NCBI GenBank assembly: GCA_012295275.1
Contig: CM022665.1
Coordinates: forward strand, 11,858,976 to 11,922,975
Source of the DNA: Chrysomallon squamiferum
Taxonomy: Eukaryota > Mollusca > Gastropoda > Neomphalida > Peltospiridae
Direction of reading: 5' to 3'
DNA length: 64,000 nt
Part shown: in pieces, positions 13,100-26,149 of the stretch
Layout of the letters: every line of letters begins with the position of its first letter
How positions within the stretch are numbered: position 1 is the stretch's first letter
Notes under the pieces: generated by a model
What the model was told of the DNA's origin: nothing
The model's input: only the letters and a program-made list of their open reading frames with translations
Database searches by the model: none
Made by a program: the position numbers and the translations under genes

Positions 13100-13310
13100 T
13101 AAAAACACAACGCACTCCAAGTTTCACCTAACCGTTGGTCTGTGGTGACAGATATATTTTGGGAAAGCGGGTCAGTCGCGGGTAAAATTTCCAACTGATA
13201 AAACGAACTGAGTTTCGAGTGGATGTACCGCTTCTCTCGCGTTATCCTAGCAACATGAGAGTGTTTTGACAATGACCGAGTGTTTGAGTCCAACACTCAA
13301 CTAAACACGT
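13100..13310. promoter_or_regulatory. Island with RFX X-box-like site
   Basis: Non-repetitive CpG-containing sequence. GTTATCCTAGCAAC at 13241-13254 fits the RFX X-box rule (two half sites, the second a perfect AGCAAC, 2-base spacer). Bounded by simple repeats on both sides. Confidence 0.33.
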
Positions 13311-13662
13311 TCAGTTCAATACCCACATATTTATGAACTTTTTTTTTTTTTTTTTTTTTCATTCTCTTTCTCAAACGCTGGATCCACCCGAATCTACCCT
13401 GGTGGTCCACAAAGAAAAAAAAAAAAAAAAAAAAATTGATGGCTTTTTCTGAAGCTGTCTGTGACTGTTATTTCATTGTCCATTACCCTATTAAAAGATT
13501 CTTCCGTCCTGTGTCTGTTTTTACAATTGCACCAACTGGTGTCATACTAAAACGAAATATTCCCAAACAAAACCGTCAAGTATTTCACACAACGTTAGTA
13601 ATTAAGCACATTCTTGATCGCCGAGTGTCGAGAGAAGCAATTAGTTATTCACTGCTTTTTTT

Positions 13663-13666
<4 letters not shown>

Positions 13667-13696
<30 letters not shown>
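13667..13696 (+). repeat. (CT)n microsatellite
   Basis: About 14 CT units within unique sequence of 13430-13850. The frames across it are unrecognised. Confidence 0.9.
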
Positions 13697-13700
<4 letters not shown>

Positions 13701-13904
13701 ACAGGAACTCTCGAAATCACTAAAGCTTACCTGTGTGCCACCAGCAACATAATTACTTCTATTAAATCACTGATAAAAAGAACACTCATATCCAAGGTAC
13801 ACGTGGGCGCCAAAGACATAATTATTCCCACTCCTATTAAAACACTTGTACAGAATTAATTATTTTTTTTTTTTTATATGTTTTTTTTTTTTTAGTCATT
13901 CATA

Positions 13905-13906
13905 AT

Positions 13907-13961
<55 letters not shown>

Positions 13962-14260
13962 TTAATAATAATAAATACATAAATAAAAATGATAATAAAA
14001 AAAAAAAAAAAAATTAAAGTTAAAAAATATGAAGAATAAGTAAATAAATGATAGTAAAAATTAATAATTATTAATAGTAATAACAACAGCAACACAAACA
14101 ATAACAATAATAATAATAACAATAATAATAATAATTATAATAACAATAATAATAATAATAGTAATTATAAATAATAATAATTTTATATTATTATTAATAG
14201 ATAAATAAATAAACAAATACCTAAATAAAAATAATTAAAATTAATAATAATTATAATGCG
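13905..14260 (+). repeat. (AAT)n and AAT-rich field
   Basis: A pure (AAT)n run at about 13911-13963 followed by 300 bases of degenerate AAT/AAAT sequence. Confidence 0.95.
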
Positions 14261-14739
14261 CTAGACATATCTTCTTTATTCTCAATGCCCAATTTAGATC
14301 AAATGGCTCGTGTTTCTGAATAAAATAGTGTGAATGTTCTGTCATTATACGAATGTATTTGAAGACTTTGGTTCTTCAAAACTGGCGTGCATGTATTGCA
14401 AACCTGATCAATCAATGTTCTTAATTTGATATGATATCTGGAAATAAAATAGAAGTCAATATTTGCTAACTGATTAATGGAATGGTTATGCAGTTATCAA
14501 TAAAATAGTGGCCATGCTGGTAAAACTATTTCTAAAAAAGAGAAAAAACAGAAACGAAAAAGTGGGCCCATGAAAAAATATATTGCATGCGCGAGTTTGT
14601 ACTGGAATAACGTCAGCTATACAAAATCATATATGTATTATTAATTATATCTAATCAGGTTTGGAAAGTGATTGTAATAAAAAAGAAAAAAAGATGATAA
14701 TAAAAAAAAAAAAAAAAAAAATTTTTTTAAATTTAAAAA

Positions 14740-14787
14740 ATTGTGGTTGTTGTTGTTGTTGCTGCTGTTATGATGATGATGATGAAG

Positions 14788-14841
<54 letters not shown>

Positions 14842-15150
14842 GTAGTAATAATAATAATAATTATTATTATTATTGTTGTTGTTGTTGTTAATGTTGTTTT
14901 ATTTTGTTGTTATTGTTGCTGATGTTGCTGTTGTATTACAGTAGAGATAATAGTAGTAGTAAAAAAATTGTCATACAAGTAATAGCTGTTACAGTAATAG
15001 CCGTAGTAGTTAAAGTAGCAGCAGTAGTAGTAGTAGAAACAATTGCGGTAATAGCAGTACCTGCAGTTGTAACAGCAACAGCAATAGTAGTAAACGTAGT
15101 AGGAGTAGTAGAAGTGATAGTAGCGTTGTTATAATAAAGTAGTATGTGTG
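14740..15150 (+). repeat. Trinucleotide field (GTT, GAT, AAT, GTA)
   Basis: Successive runs of GTT, GAT and AAT, then interrupted GTA/GCA triplets. Homopolymeric frames on both strands are artefacts. Confidence 0.95.
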
Positions 15151-15664
15151 CACAGTACACAGTATATGTTAATAGTAATGGTATTAAGCAAAGCACTCAC
15201 TGAAGTAGTGGAACGTAATCTGTCCGTGACTCAGTCTGTTTGTCTCTTTATGTGTAACTGTTTGCATGTAGAGTTTTGCACACATGTATTTACATTTCTT
15301 TGCTCAGATTAAGTCTACAAAAGCTTTCGTTTGTATTACAAAATACAACACATGAATTTCCAACCACTGCATGTGTGTATTTACAAGTCACATTATGGCA
15401 TGACCACAGTCCTATGTTACAGACCTATTTACTGTGACAATACACAAATATTTACTGTTAAACTGATTAAATAGAACTTGATCATAATATATTTGTTGAG
15501 ACTAGATCGTAGCAGAACCTGTAAATATGAACAGCAGAAAACATTGAAACACTTACTAAATATTTTCCAGTTTTGTTAACGTAACGTGAACATTTTTTTT
15601 TTAAAAATAATAAATTAAATACTCGGTATATAAAAATGATAATATGAAGCGGATTACCAATACA

Positions 15665-15710
<46 letters not shown>

Positions 15711-15829
15711 TAATTAATTAATTAATTAATTTAAAAAACGAAATCTTCACCGAAATTTCTTTAAAATCTGTTTCTAAAACAACTAAATAAATAAATAATA
15801 GCAGTAATAATAACAATATTTGTTGTTGT

Positions 15830-15881
<52 letters not shown>

Positions 15882-15905
15882 GATGATGATGATGATGATG
15901 ATAGT
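15665..15905 (+). repeat. (ATT)n, (AATT)n, (AAT)n and (GAT)n repeats
   Basis: (ATT)n at about 15665-15707, (TTAA)n to 15730, (AAT)n at 15830-15878 and (GAT)n to 15902. Confidence 0.95.
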
Positions 15906-15990
15906 GATAATGATTTTTATTTATTTCGATATCTTCTAATTTATTTTATTATTAAGATTCTTCAAAAAATAATTTAAAAAATAAATTAAA

Positions 15991-15997
<7 letters not shown>

Positions 15998-16044
<47 letters not shown>
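15998..16044 (+). repeat. (AC)n microsatellite
   Basis: About 23 AC units, Z-DNA-capable in principle. Confidence 0.97.
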
Positions 16045-16047
<3 letters not shown>

Positions 16048-16309
16048 AGAAATTTACTTAATAAACTGAATAAAGATGAAAATGAAACTATTAAAATTAA
16101 ATTTGCCTGGCGAGTACATATGAAAAAAACCCAACGAAATAAGCAAAATGGTCGATAAAAAATATAAAAATTTAAAATAATAGAAACAAAATTAATAGAT
16201 AAATTAATTAACAAATAAAAAAAAAGAAACAGGTAAATTTAAATAAACGAACACAAATAAATAAATAATTAAATAACATAACATAACATCAAACAGTTTC
16301 TAACAGGAT

Positions 16310-16640
16310 CAAAATAACGTCACGATATACTGTCCTGAACTTAAATGACCTTTTGGGCGTGGAATTAAAACGACAAATTGATCTGAAAATTCCACGCTAG
16401 CGAGATTTTATTCGACAATTTGTGTCCACCCTGTTCTGCACGGCTCGCGCTAAATGTCCTCTCTCAAATGGGTACTTGGCGCGAAAGAGCACGTGCTGGT
16501 TCGTGACATACAAAGTACTCCGTTTCCTAATTAACGTTACGCCGGATAACAGCACCCATCTATTTTAATAATTCAAAGTACTACATCACACTCACGTCTC
16601 CTAGCAACAGACGACTTATTTGCATAAATGTATAGACCAC
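16310..16640. promoter_or_regulatory. CpG-rich island with X-box and POU octamer
   Basis: Non-repetitive, CpG-rich sequence (GGCTCGCGC, CTTGGCGCGAAAGAGCACG). GTCTCCTAGCAAC at 16596-16608 fits the RFX X-box consensus with a 1-base spacer. Ten bases later ATTTGCAT at 16618-16625 is a perfect POU octamer. The adjacency makes this the best single candidate regulatory element in the desert; function is inference. Confidence 0.42.
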
Positions 16641-16700
16641 GAGACGGAACAATACATTTTTGTTATCAGGGTAAACGTACTCGAGACTTCATTAGTGTTA

Positions 16701-16704
<4 letters not shown>

Positions 16705-16780
<76 letters not shown>

Positions 16781-16805
16781 TTTTTTTTTTTTTTTTTTTT
16801 TTTTT
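16705..16805 (+). repeat. (TC)n followed by poly-T
   Basis: 36 TC units, then ATTA and 25 T. Confidence 0.98.
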
Positions 16806-17469
16806 CTGTTTAGGTGTACTTTTAATTTAGTTAAAGACTTACATGATTTCTTACTTCCAAAATATTAAGCATCAAAACAAAACATTAAAACAAAATTAAA
16901 ACAATTTACGACCAGTTCCATTTAGCCCTAACATCTTTTAAACAACTGCCCAGCAACTCTGTTTCGTTGATCTCTCAGGTTTGTTGACAAACATTTGGAA
17001 GACAACAACAATATGACAACGACGTCGTTGATTTTAGATTTCTTTTGACACCAGTAAAAATCTGGTATTCCACCGATACCGTCTTCCCAAATTTGTTTTT
17101 TGACGTCTTGAATAGTTGTGTTCTCTGATTTTGTTTTCTTTTTACTGTTTCTCGTTTGTTGTGTGCATTTGAATGCAAGTGTTATGCGTCATTCTTTCAT
17201 TAGTTTGTCGTTTATATGTTTGATGTTTCACTAGAAACAAAATCGAGAACGAAAACAACAGAAACGACAGTCAGTGTTGTCGTTTTATCGTGAAGTTATT
17301 TCTGTTTTTTCTTTTTCTAGTTTATTTTGATAATATTACGTTTAATTATCATGTTATTTATTCTGTAAGTGAATTTTATTCATTTGTTTATACATACATA
17401 CATACATACACATACGTCTGTACATGTATCTCATTCATATTCATTTTTTTTTAATACTACTCTATTATT

Positions 17470-17484
17470 ATTATTAGTAGTAGT

Positions 17485-17522
<38 letters not shown>

Positions 17523-17545
17523 TAGTAGTAGTTGTAGTAGTAAAG
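17470..17545 (+). repeat. (AGT)n/(AGC)n trinucleotide repeat
   Basis: AGT units enclosing about six AGC units, followed by more AGT. Confidence 0.95.
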
Positions 17546-17849
17546 TAATTTGTTTTTGTTTTATTATTTTACAGGTTTTTCATTTATTTATTTATTGCAA
17601 AGATGGCCAGTAACATTTCATCATTTATTATTACTGCTGTTGTTGCGCTTGTTATTTTTGTTTTTGTTGTAGCTTTTGTTCTAATAGTTATGTCACAGCA
17701 CTGTCTTCTTTAAATGTGTTTTATAAACAATCCCCAGCTTTTCTTTCTTTCTTTCTAAGCAGGCTGTTTTAACTAACAAACATTCCTTAGTTGACTATAT
17801 ACAAACATGTCCTCACAACAAACATAACGGAGTAAAGTGAACGTTTTGC

Positions 17850-18195
17850 TTAGGTACAATGTATATTAGTGTTGTCACCGTCTCCTGTTTGAAAATTTAC
17901 CAAACTGATCCAAGAATAAATATATATATTTGCTGTTCTCAGGTAAGCTCGCGAACTAGAACTTTGTGTAAGTATAGAAAGAAAGAACTGATGAGCACCG
18001 CGATGGTGGAAGTGTCACAAGAAGATATTTCATGGCGGGAAACAGAGCGTGTGGAACGTATCAACAACTGCTGTTTTAGCGCCACGAAATTAGTTCGGAA
18101 ACAAATTATTTATTTATTTACTTATTTGCGTATTTGGTCTCATTTCGAAAAGATCTTTATTCTTTTTGTCTTTCTCCTTCATTATATGTAGTATA

Positions 18196-18248
<53 letters not shown>

Positions 18249-18560
18249 GGAGCTAGAATTTTAAAAGAAGGAAAGGTTTTTGGAAAACTTTCGAAGCTAG
18301 GCCTTGATGTGTACGCTTGGAATTCCGTTCTCAAACAAGCCTGTTTGCAAAGGAAATCGCGTACAAACATAAGAGACGGCGAAAAGCAAGGTTAAATAGT
18401 TTTATGCTTGTATTAGACGACTATGTCAATGCCGTTTTTATTCTCAGAAATCAACCGCGGTTCCGACCACCAAGGAAACATTTATCGCGCGAGGAACCGC
18501 GCTAAAACAATGACCCCGTTGTCCGTTTTAATTTATTTTCTTTGTTGATTTGTAACACCT
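17850..18560. other. Mixed unique sequence split by a 48-base poly-A
   Basis: Unique CpG-containing sequence on either side of poly-A at 18197-18244. Frames 17859-18191 and 18317-18505 are unrecognised. The poly-A has no AATAAA placed before it on the plus strand, so I do not call a retrocopy. Confidence 0.4.
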
Positions 18561-18699
18561 CGGATTTGAAATTTCGAATTCATCTACGTCGAATAATATT
18601 TAGTTTGTCTTGGAAGGTTTTAATGATGAAAAAAAATATATATTCTAAGAATTTAAAAAAAAGAAATACAGGTTTTTTAAAAAGCAAACGTCAGCAACT

Positions 18700-19600
18700 C
18701 TTTTTGTTATAATAATGATATTAATAAAAATAACAATAATGATAGTGATTATAACGAATATGATAATAATACTTACTTTTTATAACAATAGTAAAAATAA
18801 TATTTATTATTAACATTATTATAATGACGATAGTAATAACAATGATGATGATAATAATATAATAATAATAATAACTGATGATGATAATGATAAAATAATA
18901 AAAATAATAATTCTCTTTTTTTTTAACATATGTTAATTTCTAGCTTCACATAATAATATTTAATAATAATTTTAAAAATTGACTCCATTCTTAACTGGAG
19001 TTAATAACAAACTGCACAATTTCTACACGTGAATATATCTTTGTGTAATAAATGAATGATATAGAGAAACGTTCAAATGTTTGTTCAAAGCGCCCCCACA
19101 GACAACTTAATCGCTGTTCTAATACTCCGAGATATTTCACAAATATATCAGCTTGTTTATTCTGTTAAACAGAACATCCGTTACAAGACATTTTATGAAA
19201 TGTTCTCCAAACAAAGCAGAAAGCTTTTGTTAACTAGTTATTAAGAAAGAAATAAATTTTATTTCTTTATTTATTTGGATTAATGTATAAAATATCACGT
19301 TGGATTGTGATTTATGTATTTTCGTTTTCGACTGCTAAAATTTGTATTTACCTACTTATTTATTTATTTATTTGTTTATTTATTTATTTACTTACTTACT
19401 TATTTACTTATACGTCTCTTTGTTTCTTTTTGTTTGTTTATTCGTGATATTCTGCTTTGAAATTTTATATCAGTATGTCTTGAAAAAAATTAAATAATAA
19501 TAATAATTATAATAAAATAATAATAATAACAACAAAAATAAGCAATAAAATAATAAGGAGAAAAATAAATAATGAACAATTTAATTTAATACATTTTCAT
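18700..19600. other. AT-rich intergenic sequence
   Basis: AAT/GAT-rich degenerate field at 18710-18910, (TTTA)n at about 19340-19410, and nothing else recognised. Confidence 0.7.
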
Positions 19601-19623
19601 AGCAGAATGTCGTCTATAAATAT

Positions 19624-19625
<2 letters not shown>

Positions 19626-19696
<71 letters not shown>
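19626..19696 (+). repeat. (TC)n microsatellite
   Basis: About 35 TC units. A further (ATT)n lies at 19779-19809. Confidence 0.98.
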
Positions 19697-19699
<3 letters not shown>

Positions 19700-19776
19700 A
19701 TTTGTCTGTCATTAATCAAAATATCTTCTCAGCTATTCTTTGACTATTTGTTTTTCTGTTTCTTTCTGGGGCTTTC

Positions 19777-19810
<34 letters not shown>

Positions 19811-20326
19811 ACTCTTGTTTATATTACTTTTACTGAAAGGATAAAGAAGAATTCATCAAACTTTTTTTTTTGCTGTTCTTTGAACCTGAGGATAGGGAAA
19901 GAAAAAAAAGAAAAACAAAACAACAAAAAACTTAAAATGTTACACATAAACATGCTCGTTTCTTTCAACATTCCATAGCAACGTAATTAGTCGAAAGGTT
20001 GCCGTAGGCAGATAATTAGTAGAACAAAACTTGGAACTGCCCCAGGCTTCTTGTTAATTTACTTTCAATATGAGTAAAGTGGAGGTTTCCTTTGTTTTTG
20101 TTGACTTACTTATTATTATTTTATTAGTATTTATATACCTGTAATTTTATTATGTAATCTCCACGTTGTTGCAGTACGACTCTATCAATTTTGTGTGCTG
20201 TTTCTCAGAGACAGGAATATTTTTATGTAATAAATGTTAAAGACTATAAAGTGTCTTTTTAAATGTGTGTGCTTGCGTGTGTATGTCGGTGTATCTAGGC
20301 AGCCATGACGACAATTTTGAGAGAAT

Positions 20327-20331
<5 letters not shown>

Positions 20332-20372
<41 letters not shown>
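20332..20372 (+). repeat. (GA)n microsatellite
   Basis: About 20 GA units with shorter GA runs nearby. Confidence 0.95.
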
Positions 20373-20373
<1 letters not shown>

Positions 20374-20489
20374 AATTATCATAAGATATCCGATTATACA
20401 GAGAATCGAAGAGAAAAAGAGAGAGAGATGATAAACAAATCATAATGTCGAAGAAGGCAACTATATATTGCTTCAAGAACATATTGACT

Positions 20490-20955
20490 AATTAAATGAT
20501 TATATTTCCATGGTTTGCCCAGGTGTGACTCGGACAAATATGTCACATTGCACGTCGGTCGATTTGCTCTTGGCTATAAGCAGGCTTGATTGCACGCGCG
20601 TTTATTTGCAACAGATAGATAGCGGTAAATTCGATTTCCCTTCTTTGATTTCTAATTATTATGCGTACTTTTTTTTTTTTCACGTTGCTGGGACCTAATC
20701 GTGTTCGTTATCTTCTTTCAAGAGCTGTTGTCACGGAAACAGTAAACGCCCGTCACCTGCTGCACAGTCAAATTAATAACACGAAAATCTAGCTGAAACG
20801 TCATCTGCGTAGCACGTTATTAAGCGCCAGTCGATTCGGCCATTTGCAATCTGTGTCAGGTAACTAAAATTATGAGTAGTAAAAAGTAATCTGACGTGGC
20901 CATTTTCGTATACGGATCTGGCTTAATCTGTTCGACAGTCCCAACTAATTTGTTT
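20490..20955. promoter_or_regulatory. CpG-containing non-coding island
   Basis: Non-repetitive sequence with GTTGTCACGGAAAC at 20727-20740, which fits the loose RFX X-box rule, and TTATTTGCAAC near 20604. Bounded by microsatellites on both sides. No recognisable frame. Confidence 0.3.
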
Positions 20956-20963
20956 TAATTCGT

Positions 20964-20994
<31 letters not shown>

Positions 20995-21100
20995 TATACT
21001 TATTTAATTTTTTGACTCTTTATACCTAAAGTTTTTGATATTACACGTTAAACGTTCTAGTTTATTCTGTCCTTTTTTTCTAAATTCTGAATCCCGTTTT

Positions 21101-21101
<1 letters not shown>

Positions 21102-21167
<66 letters not shown>
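21102..21167 (+). repeat. (CT)n microsatellite
   Basis: 33 CT units. Confidence 0.98.
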
Positions 21168-21169
<2 letters not shown>

Positions 21170-21479
21170 GAAAATGTAAATGTTTGATTTTCGCATCTAC
21201 TAAACTGACATTGTAAAGTAAATTTTGGAAGTATTTAACACAGCTTTATAACGATGTTGTAGACAACATTTTTTTCCTCCGTTGAATTCAGTAATGAATG
21301 GGAGTTAGTTAGAAGAGTTTCTTTTGGTCCGCATACGAAGAAAAATAGACATTATTACCTTTTCTACATTTTCTAAATTATATTTACATTTACATCAACA
21401 AATATTATTTCTGGAAAAGCCTAAATTGTTACTGATTCAGAAACGCTGAAGTAGTGTAATCACAGTAATGACTGAAGAA

Positions 21480-22120
21480 GTTAATTAGCATCAGAAGTGT
21501 TAATAAAATTAATGTTTTGCGATGAAGCGAATATAAAATAGTAGGAGAAGGAAATTAAACTCCGATCTTTAGCTAAAATATGACGAATACTTTGTGAAAG
21601 ATGAGCATAGTGACAGTTGTCCTCGTTAAAAAGTCTTTTTTGCCAAAACATGCGCGTATTCATTAATAATATCAAACTGAACGTATCAAGGGCCATCAGG
21701 CGGAGAGAAGTTTCTGTGTAATTTTCCTTCTTTTTCGGAAAGAGCACCTCGGCTATTTTCAAGTTGTTTGGTTTTCCAAATGAGCTGTGGCATATGAATC
21801 TCATTAGAAAAACGTCCCAGGATCATAGTTCACGGTTTTCTAAGCGCACAGGCGTTAGCATTTCGGCCACGTTTCGCGTTTTGTTGGATTAATTGGCAGT
21901 GAGCGACTCATTAAACGGGTTGACTAGGCATGTAAACAAACGTCGCAGGGTACACAGACGAGAAGACTTCAACTGAAAGGGCAAGTTCGGGCGTACAATG
22001 CTCTTCAGTAAAACGTCATCTATCTTGCACTCCCATCCTCTTATCATCCAGATAATAGCGCCTTGCTGCTCGAATCAAATAGACTCTTCACTGCAATACT
22101 AACTAGAAATAATTTGATAG
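21480..22120. promoter_or_regulatory. Non-coding island with homeodomain and forkhead sites
   Basis: About 640 bases of unique CpG-containing sequence. GGATTAATTGG (paired/bicoid-type homeodomain) is at 21886-21896, and TGTAAACAAACG, a strong forkhead-type site, starts at 21931. The 107-codon minus frame at 21481-21804 is unrecognised. Candidate enhancer. Confidence 0.35.
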
Positions 22121-22209
22121 TGTTCTGCGCTCACATGTTCTCAGTGAGTAAAACAAAGATCTTATATTGTTTGAGTGAGAGGGGAGACAGAAGAAGAAAA
22201 AAAGTAAGA

Positions 22210-22460
22210 AGAAGATAAAAAGATTTTATAAATGATCGTCCATCAATATAAACCATTACATGTCTGCATCTGTCATCAGTTGGGAAATCCAGCCCCCCGG
22301 GGACGTTTGTCCAATGTCTCCAAGAAACTGGAGAGGTTTGTACACAGGGATAATATAATATGGACCATGAAAAAGATAACATGGACCGTTTCTGTACCCA
22401 AGAAAATTGTTTTGCAAACACCGCGTGAAAAGATTCAAGTGAATTCTCTGTAATGAAGCC
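22210..22460. other. Unique intergenic sequence with CCCCCCGGGG core
   Basis: Open in several frames on both strands, which argues against coding. No family recognised. Confidence 0.3.
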
Positions 22461-22499
22461 AAAACCTTTCTACATTTTAACTGTTTTTCACTATATAAA

Positions 22500-23822
22500 T
22501 ATGTTTTCATAATTATTTTTTTATATATATATATATTATATACACAATAACAAAAATAAACTTTAATGAAATTGCCAACTTGATTATTGAGTATTTTTCC
22601 TTTAAAATAAGTTGAATCATTTTTGTTCTTTTTTTCTTCTTCTTCTTCTTCTTTTTAATTGTCTGTTTGGTTCATTATCATTTTGTCAAAGCATCTGTGT
22701 GGGTTTTTATATACTTTGTTTTTATGTTTATTTTCCATTTAAGAAAACCTACAAAGTAACTGCGTAATTACATGAACATGTTTGGTTTTAATTCCTAAAT
22801 ATCGAGGAAAACACGTTAAACTGTTTTATTATTTTTACTATACTTTAACACCAAACTGACTGGAATGCCGACAAAAGTATACTGCTTATTTTTATTATTA
22901 TTTATTTTATTGTTTTTATTATTTTAATTTAATTTAGTTGTTTTTTAATCATTATTTATTTATTTATTTATTTATTCATATATAGTTATTATTTTGTTTT
23001 ATTATTATTATTATAATATGACGTTTACCATACGAAAAAAATATTTACAAGGATCTGCGATCTATTTAAAAAATGACCATTACCCTATTTATATATATAT
23101 ATATATATATATAAAAGAATAATAAAAATTCCTATATACGTTGAACACAGGAAATATAATATCATCTTTGGAGAAAAAAAAAAAAGGTTCAACAGTCATC
23201 ATAGAACGTTCAATATTCTAAACAATATTTTATTTTTATTATAGATGTATTCCAAACAAAGGTTCTCTCCAAAAAAAAAAATAATAATAATAATAATAAA
23301 AATAAAATAAAATAATAATAATAATTATAATAATTATTATTATTATATGAAAAAAATAAAACAGTCTGCAAAACACAGCTTGATGTGGATTGGAATCAAA
23401 AGGGTGTCGCACAAATCTTATTTTACTCATGATAAAACGGATTAAAAAAATAAATTATTTGTCACAGATGTTGATGCTGTGGACTGGAAGGATAAATAGT
23501 TCAGTGTTACGTGTTAATATTTGTTAATGACTCGTGTAACTAAACATAATACATTTTCCTTCACTGCGTTATTATAATGATTAGAAATGAAGCTCATGCT
23601 GATAAGGAAAGAAAATAAGTGGTGCAAACCAAAAGAATGGATCTCTGTTCCAACCACACGAAAACACCTTAAAGTTCGGGAAGAAACCAAGACTCTTTAT
23701 TTTTAAAAATGTTTCACATTATTCAGTAATTTTTTTTATTATTACAAATAAATTATATAAAATAATAGTTACTCACTTTTTCATCATCATTATCATTATT
23801 ATCATCATTATCATTATTATCA

Positions 23823-23869
<47 letters not shown>

Positions 23870-24850
23870 TACAGTTTCAGCAGAGAGACACAGATAAATG
23901 GATCGACAAAAGGATACGAACACACGAGCAGTGAAACAGACAAACAAATTTATATAAAAATAATAAAATATAAATACGTAAACAAAGAGATACAACGTTT
24001 TAAAAAATCCATTCTTAACAAATAACATTTTATTAATTAAATATGACAAAATACGTGTTCTTTCAAACAATAACGTTGAATATGAACAACAGCCCAGACG
24101 CTTGGCCTGTTAACTGCTTTAAGCGGATTATGAAATTACGTTTATAATGTTTCTTCTTTAAGAAAGGTCAAACATACTCGACTAAGAAGAAGAAAACGGA
24201 GAAAATGTTCTGTATAAACTGTGACAGTTTATTAAGGTGATATTTAGACAACTCTTACAGTGTATCTTGGTTGGTAAACAGGGCTGTTTTCTCAACACAC
24301 AACACCCTAGAAAACACACACGACTTGAAATAAAGCGTTCGCGATTTAATTAAATTTTTCAAAATGTCCCAGCTGATGTTTCTAATATGCCAGATTTACA
24401 CATGAAAAGGAAAATATACTTTTTGTTTTCATTAGAATTGTACGTTGAGCTAGAAGGAACGACAATTTAGGTATCGTTTTATTAGACTGTGAAAGTTGTT
24501 GAGTTAGAAAAGGAATAAAAGTTTGTAACAAAATAGAAATGTGTCTTTGGATATTTCTTAGAACTACAACAATATATGAGAGTTAATTATTTAGTGCTTA
24601 TGTAAAGGTATATCGTTTTAAATTGAAAACAGCGTGAATACATTAAAAATACTGAAGTACGTAGTGGATTCAAAACAAATTAGATAATAATTTTAACATT
24701 TTTATTGGGAATGAACCACGAGAAAAATATTATTTTTAGAACTCTACGCTTCTGTCAGCATCCCTCTCAACACATATTTTTGGTGATTTTGTTTCATAAA
24801 ACTAAAATTCACAAGCAAGCAATAAGTTTACACTTTTTCGCCGACCACAT
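22500..24850. other. AT-rich intergenic sequence
   Basis: (TA)n at 22528-22540 and 23091-23113, AAT fields at 23278-23345 and an ATT/ATC field at about 23780-23870. No gene recognised. Confidence 0.7.
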
Positions 24851-24869
24851 TAAACAAGCAAACATGAAA

Positions 24870-25400
24870 AACGACATTAAGCCAAGACAGAGCCGAACAT
24901 GCATTTTACGATGTTCCGTTTAATCTTTGTGTCGACATCCGGTCCATTGCGGTCATTTGTGTACACAGAGTCGATCCACCTAAAACATGTCCCGCCATTT
25001 CGGCAAAGTTATCTCCTCTTGTTTTTCACTTTTGCTACTTCCTGCCCATTGCAAACTCAGATCGGCCCGTTTTTCTGTCTGTTGTAGCGTCCTGCCAAAT
25101 GCAAATGCAAGTCGGCTCCCAAGAGCGTTAATATGTTGATTTTGGTAGCCTTTTCTCTCCTATATTTGTTTCAAATCAAATTTTAAATGTTTACTCGACG
25201 AAAATAAAGCAATGTCGTACGACCCGTTACATTATGAGCTCGAGATAATTTGATGGTACACAAATTAAATCCAACTTATCCCTTTTTGTTGGTAGGCAAA
25301 TATTTTTCTTACCTAGGTATACTGGTTCGGTGAGCTCTGGCTGCGAAAAAGCTACAACAGAGTGTGAATTGGTGGCTTTGTTTATCAACTTCTCTTGTTC
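24870..25400. promoter_or_regulatory. Island with duplicated POU-type element
   Basis: Non-repetitive sequence in which TCCTGCC...TGCAAA...TCGGC occurs twice, 50 bp apart (from 25040 and 25090). The second copy contains a perfect POU octamer ATGCAAAT (25099-25106); the first has ATTGCAAA. Candidate regulatory element. Confidence 0.35.
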
Positions 25401-25659
25401 GTTTGTTTGGTGTATTCCGATATTGCATTAGTGTAAAGTTTACCAAAGATTTCCTCCACCTTTCATTTGAGAATTTCGTTATAAATCAGCGAATTTCGGG
25501 GTAATGTAGTCATTATAATCAGTGTTTTCTCGAAATCTTTATTGGTAAAAACTATTCAATTTGAATCTGTTATAAATGTGTTTATCCTGATATACGATAT
25601 TCTAAAATATTTCTTACTACTTTATATTAATATTTCGGATACAATGCATAAAAAAAACA

Positions 25660-26060
25660 AATACATAAAAAAAAAAAAAAAAAAAATAGTTTTCGCTTTT
25701 GAAAATGCACATTTAGAAATCTTCATAGAGAAAGCAGAAGTCGTGCCCAGTTCAGTTTAACTGAATTTTTCATATGAATATAAATAAGTTTGTAAGTGTT
25801 GTATGAACCATAACAATTTCTATATTCACCCGGTGAGAATAGAGAAAACTTGAATATAAAATAATATGTATCTTAAATAGATTTTTTCCAATTACGGTCT
25901 GATTTATAATCGTTCCGGTTTTTTTTAACAGTCGTCGAATAACTAAATGTGTTTACTGCCCACAAACTGAAATTCTGCAAGTGTGTACTTTCAACTTTAT
26001 ATTAATGTAGGTACTCTAGCTTTAATATTTATTTATTTATTTATTTATTTGTGGGGGTGG
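25660..26060. other. AT-rich intergenic sequence
   Basis: Poly-A at about 25671-25686 and (TTTA)n at 26028-26050. Nothing else recognised. Confidence 0.6.
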
Positions 26061-26149
26061 GAGGGAGATGGAAAACGTTTGAAAGAGAAAAAGAATAATG
26101 ACTAAGATATAATCTCCTATTTTTACGTCTGTTTTAACACTGGATCTGT

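Noticed and set aside
12788-13102. 104-codon Tyr/Ile-rich frame
   Set aside because: Pure simple-repeat translation.
18197-18290. Poly-A of 48 as the tail of a processed pseudogene
   Set aside because: No polyadenylation signal is properly placed before it and the flanks have no recognisable coding remnant.
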